A stretch of DNA of 64,000 bases from Chitinophaga sp. CF418 (GTDB lineage: Bacteria; Bacteroidota; Bacteroidia; Chitinophagales; Chitinophagaceae), in NCBI RefSeq assembly GCF_900142925.1, contig NZ_FRCN01000011.1, positions 287,979-351,978 on the forward strand. The letters run 5' to 3'. Positions 26,857 through 35,804 of the stretch are shown here, in pieces (the stretch's first letter is position 1; every line of letters begins with the position of its first letter). Under the pieces are notes generated by a model, which saw only the letters and a list, made by a program, of their open reading frames with translations, made no database searches and was not told the origin of the DNA. A program made the position numbers and the translations under genes.

Positions 26857-27618
26857 ATGAAAAAAGCATTGATAACAGGGGCAAGCGGGGGTATCGGGTT
26901 GGAAGTAGCCCGGCAGCTTGCTTCCAAAGACTATAAAATAACACTGGTAGCCCGTAGTGAGGATAAATTGAACAAAGCAGTGGCAGGATTAGAAAATGAA
27001 GGCCATACTGCATTGGTCGCTGATATTACAAATAAAAATGATTTGCAAAAATTGCTAAATCTGCTTCGGACAGAAAGTTATGATGTCCTCATTAACAATG
27101 CAGGTGCTGGAATTTATGGCCAGTTTATTGATACCCCATTAGAAGATCAATTGGGCACTATGGAATTGAATATGAATTCTTTAGTTACTCTGTCATACGG
27201 ATTCTTAGAAACTGCCGCTCCAGGAAATATCCTGGTAAATATTGGCTCCTTACTTGCCCATTCTTCTTTCCCCGGTGCAGCAGTTTATGCAGGTACCAAA
27301 AGCTTTGTTGCCAATTTCACAGAATCTTTGTGGTATGAGTTTAAACAGAAAGGTATATTTATAATGAATTTCAATCCTGGTGCTACAAAATCCGATTTTC
27401 ACAAGCACGCCGGAAGACAAACCAATACCTTCCCGAATTTTGTGCTCTCCTCTGTAGAGGATGTTGCTAAAGAATTGGTTGTGGCATTAGAAAAGACCAG
27501 AAAGCCAAGGGTAGTGCAAGGCTGGAAAAACAGGTTAATGCTTTTCGGGTTTAGATTTTTAAGCAGACGTGCTGCCATCAATATTATGGGAAAAATAAGT
27601 CCCGGCATGGCTCACTAA
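26857..27618 (+). CDS. Short-chain dehydrogenase/reductase (SDR)
   Basis: 253-aa classical SDR. NAD(P)-binding TGASGGIG at residues 7-14, NNAGAGIYG near 85-93, catalytic Tyr-x-x-x-Lys as YAGTKS near 149-154, preceded by SLLAHSSF. An Arg in VARSEDKL after strand 2 favours NADP. The last ~50 residues follow the DltE/YqjQ-like branch (MNFNPGATKSDFHKHA). In this family the reaction is usually oxidation or reduction of an alcohol or carbonyl; the substrate is unknown. First gene of the TetR-controlled operon; the TetR gene starts 37 bases after its stop. Confidence 0.94.
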   Translation: MKKALITGASGGIGLEVARQLASKDYKITLVARSEDKLNKAVAGLENEGHTALVADITNKNDLQKLLNLLRTESYDVLINNAGAGIYGQFIDTPLEDQLGTMELNMNSLVTLSYGFLETAAPGNILVNIGSLLAHSSFPGAAVYAGTKSFVANFTESLWYEFKQKGIFIMNFNPGATKSDFHKHAGRQTNTFPNFVLSSVEDVAKELVVALEKTRKPRVVQGWKNRLMLFGFRFLSRRAAINIMGKISPGMAH

Positions 27619-27654
27619 ATATATAAACTAAATTTTACGTTTTAAATTACTGAT

Positions 27655-28263
27655 ATGGGTATTGCAGAGAGAAAACAAGAGGAAAAACAAGAAATGACTA
27701 CTCGGATCCTAAATGGCGCCCGTAAGGTATTTCTCGAGAAAGGTTATGAGCAGACAAGCATGCGCAATATCGCCAGTGAAATCAATTACAGCCCGGGCTT
27801 ACTCTATTTCTATTTTAAAGATAAAAGTGATATTTTCCATGAACTGCACAGGGAAGGGTTTCGATTGCTGCTCAGCCAGTTAAAGGTTCTGAACAAGGTG
27901 GCAGATCCATTTGAGCGGTTAAAAGCTATGGGGCATGTTTTTATTGAATTTGCGCAGAATAATAAGGACTATTACAATTTGATGTTTATTGTTGAAGTAC
28001 CCGCAAAAATGCCTGAAAGCAGCGGCTTTATGATAGCGCAGGAAGCGATTAGCCTTCTGGCTTCTACTGTAAAAGAATGTCAACAGAAAGGCAGATTTAA
28101 GGATATGGATGTTGAATATTTCTCATTTATGATCCTTTCAACATTGCACGGCATCTGTGCATTGTTCTGTAAAGATCGCACAGCCAGCTTTGCAAATAAG
28201 ACCAATGAGGAACTTATGCTGCACGGTTATGAGTGTTTTGTTGCTTTGCTCGAAAAGAGCTAA
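27655..28263 (+). CDS. TetR/AcrR-family transcriptional repressor
   Basis: 202-aa regulator. N-terminal TetR helix-turn-helix (about 15-60: ILNGARKVFLEKGYEQTSMRNIASEI, NYSPGLLYFYFKDKSDIFHEL), and a helical ligand-binding domain of unknown specificity (65-195). It lies between the SDR gene and the efflux genes. Perfect and near-perfect copies of a 19-bp palindrome are found before the SDR gene and immediately upstream of the TolC gene, so I infer it represses both and thus itself. Likely inducer: a substrate of the pump. Confidence 0.95.
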   Translation: MGIAERKQEEKQEMTTRILNGARKVFLEKGYEQTSMRNIASEINYSPGLLYFYFKDKSDIFHELHREGFRLLLSQLKVLNKVADPFERLKAMGHVFIEFAQNNKDYYNLMFIVEVPAKMPESSGFMIAQEAISLLASTVKECQQKGRFKDMDVEYFSFMILSTLHGICALFCKDRTASFANKTNEELMLHGYECFVALLEKS

Positions 28264-28280
28264 GCTTTTTTTTACAATAT

Positions 28281-28299
28281 TATTGAACAGTGTTTAAAT
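28281..28299. promoter_or_regulatory. TetR operator, copy 2
   Basis: TATTGAACA-G-TGTTTAAAT: the left half is identical to copy 1 at 26800-26818, the right half differs at three positions. It lies between the TetR and TolC genes. Confidence 0.6.
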
Positions 28300-28307
28300 T
28301 AATTACA

Positions 28308-29675
28308 GTGATTAAATTATCTGAGAACCGGGTGTTTCGAAGGCCTCTTCTTGTAGCCCTCTTCATCGTGACAATGCATCCGTTGAGGGCCCAAAGTAGG
28401 TTAGATGAATATATCCAGGAGGGGCTTTCCTCCAACCAGAGCATTAAGCAGCAGACTTTTATGCTCGACAAAAACGTATACGCGCTGAAGGAAGCTAAAA
28501 GCATGTTCCTGCCAGACGTCTCCTTTTTAACGACCTATACAAAAGCGGATGGGGGAAGAACGATAGATTTCCCAACTGGCGACCTGCTGAATAGCGCCTA
28601 CGCCACGCTAAATCAGCTGACCGGAACTAATTCATTTCCTCAGCTCAAAAACCAGCGCATTCTGTTAAACCCCGATAATTTCTATGATGCTAAGTTTCGT
28701 ACAACCTTGCCAATTCTTAATGCAGAACTTATCTATAATAAGAGAATTAAACTGCAGCAGGTGGATTTGCAAAAAGCAGAAGTATTGCTTTATAAACGTG
28801 AATTGGTAAAAGAGATTAAAACGGCTTACTATAACTATGTAAAAGCCATTAATGCCACTGAGATCTATAAATCATCACTTCGGCTTGTAGAGGAAGGTCA
28901 ACGAATTAATACCGCCCTCTTTAATAATAGCAAAGTAAACCGTACCGCAGTTATACGAAGTACGAATGAAGTTTCGAAGATAAACGCCTCACTTATTGCT
29001 GCAACCAAAACGGCGGAGTCAGCCCGTTACTATTTCAATTTCCTGCTGAACCGTTCTTCAGCGGATAGCATACTGTTAGACGATATCATAGAATTACCGA
29101 AACAGGATTATCTGCCGGCTGATAATGTAAGTGGCAGAGAAGAACTGGCCAAGCTCAGGATAGCGAAAGATATTAATAGTAACCTGAACGGGCTGGCAAA
29201 ATCATACCTCATTCCCAAAATAGGCACTTATCTGGATCTTGGTTCACAAGCTTTTAACTGGCAATTTGACAACCATAGTCGCTACTATTTCTGGGGAGTT
29301 TCGTTAGAATGGAATCTCTTTTCATTTGGCAAAAATTCTTACAAAATCAAACAGACGATTGCCGGCCGTCAAAGCATAGAGGCCCAGACTGATTACGTGG
29401 AGCAGCAGCTCACTACAGAGCTAAAAGTTCGTCAGAATGAGATGCAAAGCACAGTTGCCGAATATAACGCAGCACAATCAGAACTAAAAACCGCGCAAAC
29501 CTATTACGATGATGTGTTGAAATTATACAAGGAAGGTATGGTCATTTATATTGAACTGTTGGACGCTCAAAACCAATTAATCAATGCCCGGTTGAATGCC
29601 AACATTGCCCTTTTCGATACCTGGATTTCTCACGCAGCTGTAGAACGCGCTAACGCCAGTTTCAATATTCAATAA
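28308..29675 (+). CDS. TolC-family outer-membrane efflux protein
   Basis: Outer-membrane channel of a tripartite RND efflux pump, about 455 aa. The start is uncertain: no ATG is usable; GTG codons at 28290, 28308 and 28332 are in frame. The first lies inside the TetR operator, so I reject it; 28332 gives the most compact signal peptide (MFRRPLLVALFIVTMHPLRAQ). The mature protein has the long alpha-helical repeats of the OEP family (LDEYIQEGLSSNQSIKQQTF, VKEIKTAYYNYVKAI, and LKLYKEGMVIYIELLDAQNQLINARLN in pieces), which make the periplasmic tunnel. It is followed 15 bases later by the adaptor gene, forming one operon with the pump. Confidence 0.93.
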   Translation: MIKLSENRVFRRPLLVALFIVTMHPLRAQSRLDEYIQEGLSSNQSIKQQTFMLDKNVYALKEAKSMFLPDVSFLTTYTKADGGRTIDFPTGDLLNSAYATLNQLTGTNSFPQLKNQRILLNPDNFYDAKFRTTLPILNAELIYNKRIKLQQVDLQKAEVLLYKRELVKEIKTAYYNYVKAINATEIYKSSLRLVEEGQRINTALFNNSKVNRTAVIRSTNEVSKINASLIAATKTAESARYYFNFLLNRSSADSILLDDIIELPKQDYLPADNVSGREELAKLRIAKDINSNLNGLAKSYLIPKIGTYLDLGSQAFNWQFDNHSRYYFWGVSLEWNLFSFGKNSYKIKQTIAGRQSIEAQTDYVEQQLTTELKVRQNEMQSTVAEYNAAQSELKTAQTYYDDVLKLYKEGMVIYIELLDAQNQLINARLNANIALFDTWISHAAVERANASFNIQ

Positions 29676-29690
29676 TAAAAAACAACTAAG

Positions 29691-30740
29691 ATGAAAAAAA
29701 TACAATTGCTCAGTCTTATCGCAGCAATATCAGTTCTATACTCTTGCAAAGAAGAAGACAAATCAAAAAATTCATTGGGAGAAACGGATATTATTCCTGT
29801 AAAGATTTCAGCTGTATCTGCATTAGGATTGCCTCATAAAATAAGTGCAACAGGCCTGGTAAGCACGGAAAACGAAGCCAAATATTCTTTCAAAATAGGA
29901 GGCGTAATTAACCGTGTTCTCGTAGAAGAAGGCCAATTCTTTAAGAAAGGTCAGTTGCTCGCCACACTTAATTCAACGGAGATTTCAGCTGGTCTGGAGC
30001 AAGCCAGTTTGAACGTAGACAAGACGCAACGTGACTATGTGCGGGCAGTGAACCTTTACAAAGACAGCGTTTTTACTTTAGAGCAACTGCAAAACACTAA
30101 AACAGCCCTGGATATTGCTCAGAAAGCAAAAGAAGCAATAGCTTTTAACGAACGCTATTCAAAAATATACGCGGCATCCGATGGCTTTGTAAGTCAAAAA
30201 GTCGCCAATGAGGGGGAAGTAATTGGACCGGGTATGCCAGTCTTTACAATTAACGAAACACGGGGAAACGATAACTATTTACTTAGGGTTGGTGTAACAG
30301 ACCGTGAATGGTCCGTTATCAGTCTGGGACAGACCGCGAAAGTAACCCTGGACGGATATGCCAATAAAGAAATTGACGCTTTCGTATTTCGTAAGTCACA
30401 GACGGCAGATCGTGCACTTGGCTCCTTTCAGATAGAACTGAAATTGAAATTAAAGGACATAAAACCTGCTGTGGGCATGTTTGGCAAAGCGGAAATATTG
30501 ACCAATCAGGATGAAAATGTAAAAGCCATCCCATACAGCTCTTTGGTGGAAGCCGATGGCGATAAAGCATTCGTATTTACACCCGATGGAACTGGTAAGG
30601 TTAAGAAGATTCCGGTAACTATTTCAAAGATTGACAATCAACAGGTTTACCTAAGAGAAGGACTTGGTGACGTGGAAGAAATTGTGATCTCCAACAGTGC
30701 CTATCTCAACGAAAAATCTACAATAAAAATTATCCGGTAA
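29691..30740 (+). CDS. RND efflux periplasmic adaptor (membrane fusion protein)
   Basis: 349-aa periplasmic lipoprotein: signal peptide with lipobox ending VLYSC at residue 19. Lipoyl-like hairpin domain with GGVINRVLVEEGQFFKKGQLLATL (about 68-90), a coiled-coil (LEQASLNVDKTQRDYVRAVNLYKDSVFTLEQLQ in pieces, about 100-140), the second lipoyl half AASDGFVSQKVANEGEVIGPG and beta-barrel and membrane-proximal domains. It bridges the TolC channel and the RND pump. The gene ends 11 bases before the pump gene. Confidence 0.95.
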   Translation: MKKIQLLSLIAAISVLYSCKEEDKSKNSLGETDIIPVKISAVSALGLPHKISATGLVSTENEAKYSFKIGGVINRVLVEEGQFFKKGQLLATLNSTEISAGLEQASLNVDKTQRDYVRAVNLYKDSVFTLEQLQNTKTALDIAQKAKEAIAFNERYSKIYAASDGFVSQKVANEGEVIGPGMPVFTINETRGNDNYLLRVGVTDREWSVISLGQTAKVTLDGYANKEIDAFVFRKSQTADRALGSFQIELKLKLKDIKPAVGMFGKAEILTNQDENVKAIPYSSLVEADGDKAFVFTPDGTGKVKKIPVTISKIDNQQVYLREGLGDVEEIVISNSAYLNEKSTIKIIR

Positions 30741-30751
30741 TAATAACAGAT

Positions 30752-33700
30752 ATGAAGATTACAAACTTTGCCGTTAAAAATTATCAGTTCACGCTCATTA
30801 TATTCCTGCTGTTTGCTGTGGTGGGTGTACTCACCTTGTTTACAATGCCGCGCTCGGAAGATCCGACCATCCATCCACCGGAATATCTCATAACTGTCAT
30901 ATATCCGGGTACAAGTCCTAAAGACATGGAAGAGCAAGTGGCAAAGCCAATTGAGAACAAAATTTACGGCCTGGAGAATATCGACAAAATGCTTACCACA
31001 GTTGAGGATGGGATTGCCGTGATCCAGCCCAAATTTAAGTATGGTGTTGATGTCGACAACAAGTACCAGGAAATATCTACAGAAATGAACGCCCTGAAAA
31101 ACAGTGAACTTCCTAAAGATATTTACCTGATAAAAACAGAAAAGATTTCTTCTTCCGATGTCAAAGTTTTACAGGTGGCATTGGTTTCCAATAATGCTTC
31201 CGATAAATTGATGAGAGATGAAGCTGATATACTTAAGAGCCGACTGGAAAAAATAACCAACCTTAAAGAAGTCAAATATTTCGGAATGCCAGAGCAGGAA
31301 ATCCGGATTGATGTACAATTGGATAAACTGGCACAACTAAAAATCCCGCTCAACCTGGTTGTGGGTAGTTTACAGAGTGAAGCGGCAGATATTCCCGGTG
31401 GCAGCATCAACCTCGACAGTAAAGTATTTAATGTGAAGACCAGCGGTAAGTTTAAGGATATTGAGGATGTAGCTGGTACCGTCATTTACAATGCGAACGG
31501 GAAAATTGTCTATCTGAAAGATGTGGCCGAAATTAGTTATAAGAACGAAACGGTTAATCATATTACACGTATAAATGGACATCGCTGTGTTTTGGTTACG
31601 GCAGCAATGAAGGACAATGTTAATATAGCTAAAGTACAGCAAGAGTTCCTTCCCATACTGGATGAATTTTCCAAAAGGTTGCCTTCTAATATCCGGCTGG
31701 TCAAAAATTTTGACCAGGCTAATATGGTTTCCCAACGATTAGGACATCTTGGATTTGATTTTGGCCTGGCTATTCTTTTGGTAGTGATTACCTTATTGCC
31801 ATTAGGGTTCAGGGCATCACTCATTGTAATGATTTCTATTCCACTTTCTTTAGCACTAGGGCTTATAGCATTGAACATGTTAGGGTACTCATTAAATCAG
31901 CTAAGTATTGTTGGGCTTGTTGTTGCCTTGGGATTATTGGTAGATGACAGTATTGTAGTTGTAGAAAATATAGAACGATGGCTCAGAGAAGGGCATTCAC
32001 GAAAGGATGCTATTCTAAAAGGTACAAAACAAATCGGGGTGGCAGTAATAGGCTGTACCGCTACATTAGTAATCGCCTTTTTACCCCTGGCCTTCCTTCC
32101 CGATACTGCTGGTGAATTTATCCGCAGCTTACCTATGGCTGTTATCACCAGCGTATTGGCATCAATGATCGTGGCTTTAACGCTAGTTCCGTTCATTGGA
32201 AGCCGGATATTGAAAACCCACACACATGGGGAAGGCAATTTCTTCCTTAAATATCTGCAAAGATTCCTGACTTACAGTTACCGGCGTATTATGCCCTTAG
32301 CTTTGAAATGGCCTAAAGTAACCATTGGGTTATCTTTAATAGTTAGTGCGCTGGCTTTTTTCTTATTTACCAAAGCAGGATTCAAACTTTTTCCCACCTC
32401 CGAAAAGCCAATGTTCCTGATCAATATCAAAATGCCTCTGCAGGCTGATATTCCCGAAAGTGACCGCGTGACTAAACTCGTAGAAGATGAATTAAAGCAG
32501 CACAAAGAGATTGTTTATTATACAAGCAATGTAGGTAAAGGCAATCCACAGATATATTATAACGTACACCAACAGGACATTAAGCCCGACTTTGCCCAGA
32601 TATTTATACAGATGGACCAGGAGGCTAGCCCTAACTCAAAGATAGATTTAATCAGGCGGCTAAGACAAAGGTTTAAGGATTTTCCTTTTGCGAAAATCGA
32701 AGTCAAAGATTTTGAACAGGGCACGCCAATAGAGGCTAACATAGTAGTCAGGGTTTTTGGAGAAGATCCAGATAAACTGCGTGAGCTTTCCTTTAAGGTG
32801 GAGAATATTCTGCGGAACCATCCGGGTACCGTTTACATCAATAACGAGTTAAATACCTACAAATCGGATGTAAAGATAAAAATAAACAAAGAAAAAGCCC
32901 GCACCTTAGGTGTGCTTACAAGTGATATTGACAAGGTGATCCGATTGGCGGTAGCGGGATTAACCGTTGGTGATTATATCGATGACAGGGGTGACTCCCG
33001 CAACGTTGTCATAACGCTTGCAAGGGATAAATTTTCAAATTTAGATGCATTCAAAAACCTATACGTAAATAACATACAAGGTGTTCCTGTATTAGTTAGC
33101 CAGATTGCAACTATTTCTTTTGAAACATCACCGACGGCTATAAATCATTTTAATAAATCCCGTTTTGTAAAGGTTACCTCTCTAACCAAGGAAAATGTAT
33201 ATGCCAATGATGTACTAAAGGACATTGTTCCGCAACTTAACGAACTTAAAATGCCTCCTGGCTACTATTACAAGCTATCAGGCGAGGCAGAGTCGGAAGG
33301 CGATACCCTGGGAGGTAACTTCCTTTCGGTTATCCTGTTAAGTGCATTCCTCTTTATTGGGGTTTTATTATTACAATTTAAAACTTTTAAAGGCATCATC
33401 ATTGTGCTGTCAATTATCCCATTGGGAATTTTCGGTGGGGTAGTAATGCTGCTTATCACGGGCAATCCGATGTCACTGGTTTCCATCATTGGATTTATTG
33501 GCTTGTCGGGTATACAGGTCAAGAATTCGCTACTGCTCGTTGATTTTACGAATCAATTGCGGGTTGAAGGATATAGCATAGATGAAGCGATTAGTATGGC
33601 AGGTGAAACCCGTTTCCTACCAGTTGTACTTACCTCGATAACTGCTATTTGCGGATTAATTCCTCTTGCTATGAACCCCAATCCACTTATAGCACCTTTA

Positions 33701-33805
33701 GCAATCGTGTTAATTGGAGGACTGATAAGCTCTACAATACTTTCCCGGATTGTAACACCTGTGATGTATAAACTAATTCCACCAAAAGTTGAATCAATAC
33801 AATAA
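30752..33805 (+). CDS. RND-family efflux permease (HAE1/AcrB type)
   Basis: 1017-aa inner-membrane proton-driven exporter, normal length for the family. Twelve membrane helices in two groups, each preceded by a large periplasmic loop. The proton-relay Asp pair is in TM4 (GLVVALGLLVDDSIVVVEN; Asp398 and Asp399). The first periplasmic loop starts TMPRSEDPTIHPPEYLITVIYPG and the second starts FKLFPTSEKPMFLINIKMP. Efflux of toxic compounds, detergents or metabolites; the substrate is not revealed by motifs. The sequence groups with the HAE1 (hydrophobic/amphiphilic) members rather than heavy-metal CusA types, because the Met metal relay is absent. Last functional gene of the operon; an SDR remnant follows. 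Confidence 0.96.
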   Translation: MKITNFAVKNYQFTLIIFLLFAVVGVLTLFTMPRSEDPTIHPPEYLITVIYPGTSPKDMEEQVAKPIENKIYGLENIDKMLTTVEDGIAVIQPKFKYGVDVDNKYQEISTEMNALKNSELPKDIYLIKTEKISSSDVKVLQVALVSNNASDKLMRDEADILKSRLEKITNLKEVKYFGMPEQEIRIDVQLDKLAQLKIPLNLVVGSLQSEAADIPGGSINLDSKVFNVKTSGKFKDIEDVAGTVIYNANGKIVYLKDVAEISYKNETVNHITRINGHRCVLVTAAMKDNVNIAKVQQEFLPILDEFSKRLPSNIRLVKNFDQANMVSQRLGHLGFDFGLAILLVVITLLPLGFRASLIVMISIPLSLALGLIALNMLGYSLNQLSIVGLVVALGLLVDDSIVVVENIERWLREGHSRKDAILKGTKQIGVAVIGCTATLVIAFLPLAFLPDTAGEFIRSLPMAVITSVLASMIVALTLVPFIGSRILKTHTHGEGNFFLKYLQRFLTYSYRRIMPLALKWPKVTIGLSLIVSALAFFLFTKAGFKLFPTSEKPMFLINIKMPLQADIPESDRVTKLVEDELKQHKEIVYYTSNVGKGNPQIYYNVHQQDIKPDFAQIFIQMDQEASPNSKIDLIRRLRQRFKDFPFAKIEVKDFEQGTPIEANIVVRVFGEDPDKLRELSFKVENILRNHPGTVYINNELNTYKSDVKIKINKEKARTLGVLTSDIDKVIRLAVAGLTVGDYIDDRGDSRNVVITLARDKFSNLDAFKNLYVNNIQGVPVLVSQIATISFETSPTAINHFNKSRFVKVTSLTKENVYANDVLKDIVPQLNELKMPPGYYYKLSGEAESEGDTLGGNFLSVILLSAFLFIGVLLLQFKTFKGIIIVLSIIPLGIFGGVVMLLITGNPMSLVSIIGFIGLSGIQVKNSLLLVDFTNQLRVEGYSIDEAISMAGETRFLPVVLTSITAICGLIPLAMNPNPLIAPLAIVLIGGLISSTILSRIVTPVMYKLIPPKVESIQ

Positions 33806-33833
33806 ACTATTACTAACGTAAAAGCAAAGAATA

Positions 33834-34001
33834 ATGAAAGAATATATATTGCTCACAGCAGCATCGTCAGGCATTGGTTACGAAATCGCAACTCATTAAT
33901 CGCCCGAAAATCGAACTTGCTCTTGGTTGCCCGTAGCGAAACCCAATTGCGACAAATGCAAAAAGGAACTAACTACCAATCACGGAATTTTGGTTAAATA
34001 A
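33834..34001 (+). pseudogene. SDR gene fragment with two frameshifts
   Basis: The ATG at 33834 starts KEYILLTAASSGIGYEIAT, the NAD-binding start of an SDR, then meets a stop. The next frame continues LIARKSNLLLVARSETQLRQMQK and a further shift yields ELTTNHGILVK before a stop at 33999-34001. Joined, these give the first ~55 residues of a classical SDR (Gly-rich loop, strand 2 with VARSE). Nothing resembling the remaining ~200 residues follows. The order SDR then TetR repeats the arrangement at 26857-28263, so this could be the worn copy of a second such unit. Confidence 0.85.
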
Positions 34002-34078
34002 ATCGTGAGTGATTAGGCAAGACCTTTTTATGAAGTATACTCAATTTGTAAATGATAGTGTTCTTCTTAATAAAAAAT

Positions 34079-34675
34079 ATGGGAAGTAAAGAAAGAAAAG
34101 CAAGGAATCGGGCGAATATGCATAAAGATATTCTTCATGCAGCACTGAGAATTGTTAGAGAGGAGGGGCATCGGTCGCTGAGTCTGAGAAGACTGGCTAA
34201 CGATATTGAATTTTCCGCTACTGTCTTGTATCTTTATTTCAAAAACAAGGAGGCTTTATTAGTCGATCTGGCCAAGTTTGGATATCAGCAACTTAATACA
34301 AATATAGATAGGAACTGCAATAGTATAATTGATCCGAAGAATAGATTAAAGGCAATGCTTACGATCTATTGGCGCTTCGCAACCCGTGAAAAGGAGCTAT
34401 ACCTTCTTATGCAGGAGACTGGAATGAATCTAAACGAATTAGAGCCGCTATTCCCGGAAATGCTGACATTTATCAACTCGATAAATCAAGCAATTACGAA
34501 GGTTGATGGAAAAGGAAATAATACAGATGTCTTTTTGAAACACAAGTGTTATATGGCAATTGCTATTGTACAGGGGCTTGCGGCGCTCAATTTAATTCAC
34601 AAAGATTTGGATGCTCTCTCCCAATCTCAGATGCTGGATGATGCGATTGATAGCCTGATAGATTCTTTAAACTAA
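34079..34675 (+). CDS. TetR/AcrR-family transcriptional regulator
   Basis: About 198 aa from the ATG at 34079 (MGSKERKARNRANMHKDILHAALRIV); the frame is open upstream to 34052, but the preceding residues (MIVFFLIKN) do not look like part of the domain. The helix-turn-helix is HRSLSLRRLANDIEFSATVLYLYFKNKEALLVDL (about 33-66, given in overlapping pieces), followed by a helical effector domain. AT-rich. It is unrelated in detail to the TetR at 27655 and may control another gene set, for example the adjacent fragments' former operon. Its operator is not recognised. Confidence 0.92.
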   Translation: MGSKERKARNRANMHKDILHAALRIVREEGHRSLSLRRLANDIEFSATVLYLYFKNKEALLVDLAKFGYQQLNTNIDRNCNSIIDPKNRLKAMLTIYWRFATREKELYLLMQETGMNLNELEPLFPEMLTFINSINQAITKVDGKGNNTDVFLKHKCYMAIAIVQGLAALNLIHKDLDALSQSQMLDDAIDSLIDSLN

Positions 34676-34680
34676 CTAAT

Positions 34681-34721
34681 AACAGAGGCTGCCTCACAAA
34701 AACTGTTGAGCAGCCTCTGTT
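34681..34721. terminator. 12-bp perfect hairpin after the TetR gene
   Basis: AACAGAGGCTGC at 34681-34692 pairs exactly with GCAGCCTCTGTT at 34710-34721. No T-run follows on the plus strand, so it is a weak terminator or the remnant of an element end. Confidence 0.55.
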
Positions 34722-34988
34722 CAATAACGCAACAGGATTTATTTGTTGTTGCAAGAAACATGCTTTTGAGGCAGTACATAAAAGTGCATCCAAAAAAAAA
34801 GATTTATCCAGTTTACAATTTTGGCAACTGTTTAATACAAATATCGTTAGAAACAGGAAGGATAATTTGGTCATAGCAGGCGTAAAATAGTGAAGAATAA
34901 GAAATACCAACTGCTTAACCTCTAGGTAATCTGCTTAAAATTTACCATCTTGTTGTTCATCAGTAAACAATCAAGAGCTATTATTTTC
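34722..34988. other. 267-base AT-rich spacer between TetR and the GH51 fragment, nothing else seen
   Basis: No ORF, promoter consensus or repeat worth reporting, apart from the half-site TGTTCAATAAC at 34718-34728 that also occurs at the TetR operator (26810-26820). I consider it chance. Confidence 0.4.
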
Positions 34989-35719
34989 GTGAAAGCACAG
35001 GTAACAAGAAGAAATTTCATCGGCCTTATTGGCATGAGCGGACTAGGTCTCGCTTTGAAAGGCAGTGCTTTCGCAGCTGCCCGTTCTGTCGTTGCTGGCG
35101 TTCCATTGGAGGCCAGTATTGAAATCGACTTCACCCATCCGGAGGGCTATATAGACGATGGCATTTATGGCCAGTTCATAGAATATCTTGGCAGAGCCAT
35201 CAACGGAGGGATCTTCGAAGAAGGCTCTCCGCTGTCTGATGCCACAGGCGTCCGCAAAGACGTACTGGAAAAAATACGTGGTTTACAACCAAGCGTACTA
35301 AGATATCCCGGTGGCACCTATACCAAGATCTATCACTGGATGGATGGTATAGGTCCGCTGGCAGAAAGACGCAGCCGACCCAACCTTATATGGGGTGGTG
35401 TGGAAGATAATCACTTCGGTACGGATGAAGCCATCGCTTATGCAAGAGAATTAGGGGCAGATCCCTATTTTGCGGTCAATATGGGTACCGGTACGGCGGA
35501 AGAAGCAGGCAACTGGGTCGAGTATTGCAACGGCACACAGGATACCTATTATGCGAATCTGCGCCGCAAAAACGGCCATTCCGATCCTTTTAATGTAAAG
35601 TACTGGGGAATAGGCAATGAAGAAGCTGCCGGTCCGGATATCGGCCATTTACAGGATGTAAAAGAGTTTGTAAAAGAAGCGTGGTTGTATACCAAGCCCA
35701 CCCACCACCCGAAAAATTG
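34989..35719 (+). pseudogene. Truncated GH51 alpha-L-arabinofuranosidase
   Basis: The frame runs to a stop at 35718-35720 and encodes ~243 residues from the likely GTG start at 34989 (VKAQVTRRNFIGLIGMSGLG), with a Tat-type twin-arginine signal (RRNF). Matches to GH51: DDGIYGQFIEYLGRAINGGIFEEGS, LRYPGGTYTKIYHWMDGIGP, and WGIGNEEAAGPDIGHLQDV, which holds the acid/base Glu of the family. After VKEAWLY the sequence TKPTHHPKN departs from the family and a stop follows, so about 250 or more C-terminal residues, including the nucleophile Glu, are missing. It cannot be active. Probably once part of a plant-glycan locus on this chromosome. Confidence 0.85.
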
Positions 35720-35804
35720 ACCCTATAAACAAAGTAATTCGGCCTTTACAACAAAGTTGACCGACAAAATGCTTTCTAGTTTTGCCCTAATAAATTTTTT
35801 AGAA

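Noticed and set aside
28290..28292. GTG at 28290 as start of the TolC gene
   Set aside because: It lies in the TetR operator and yields a poor signal peptide; GTG at 28308 or 28332 is more plausible.
34681..34721. Hairpin considered as solo inverted repeat of an insertion sequence
   Set aside because: No transposase, target duplication or second copy nearby; a hairpin at a gene end is explained more simply.
34718..34728. Half-site TGTTCAATAAC identical to part of the TetR operator
   Set aside because: No palindromic partner and no promoter; one chance match is likely.
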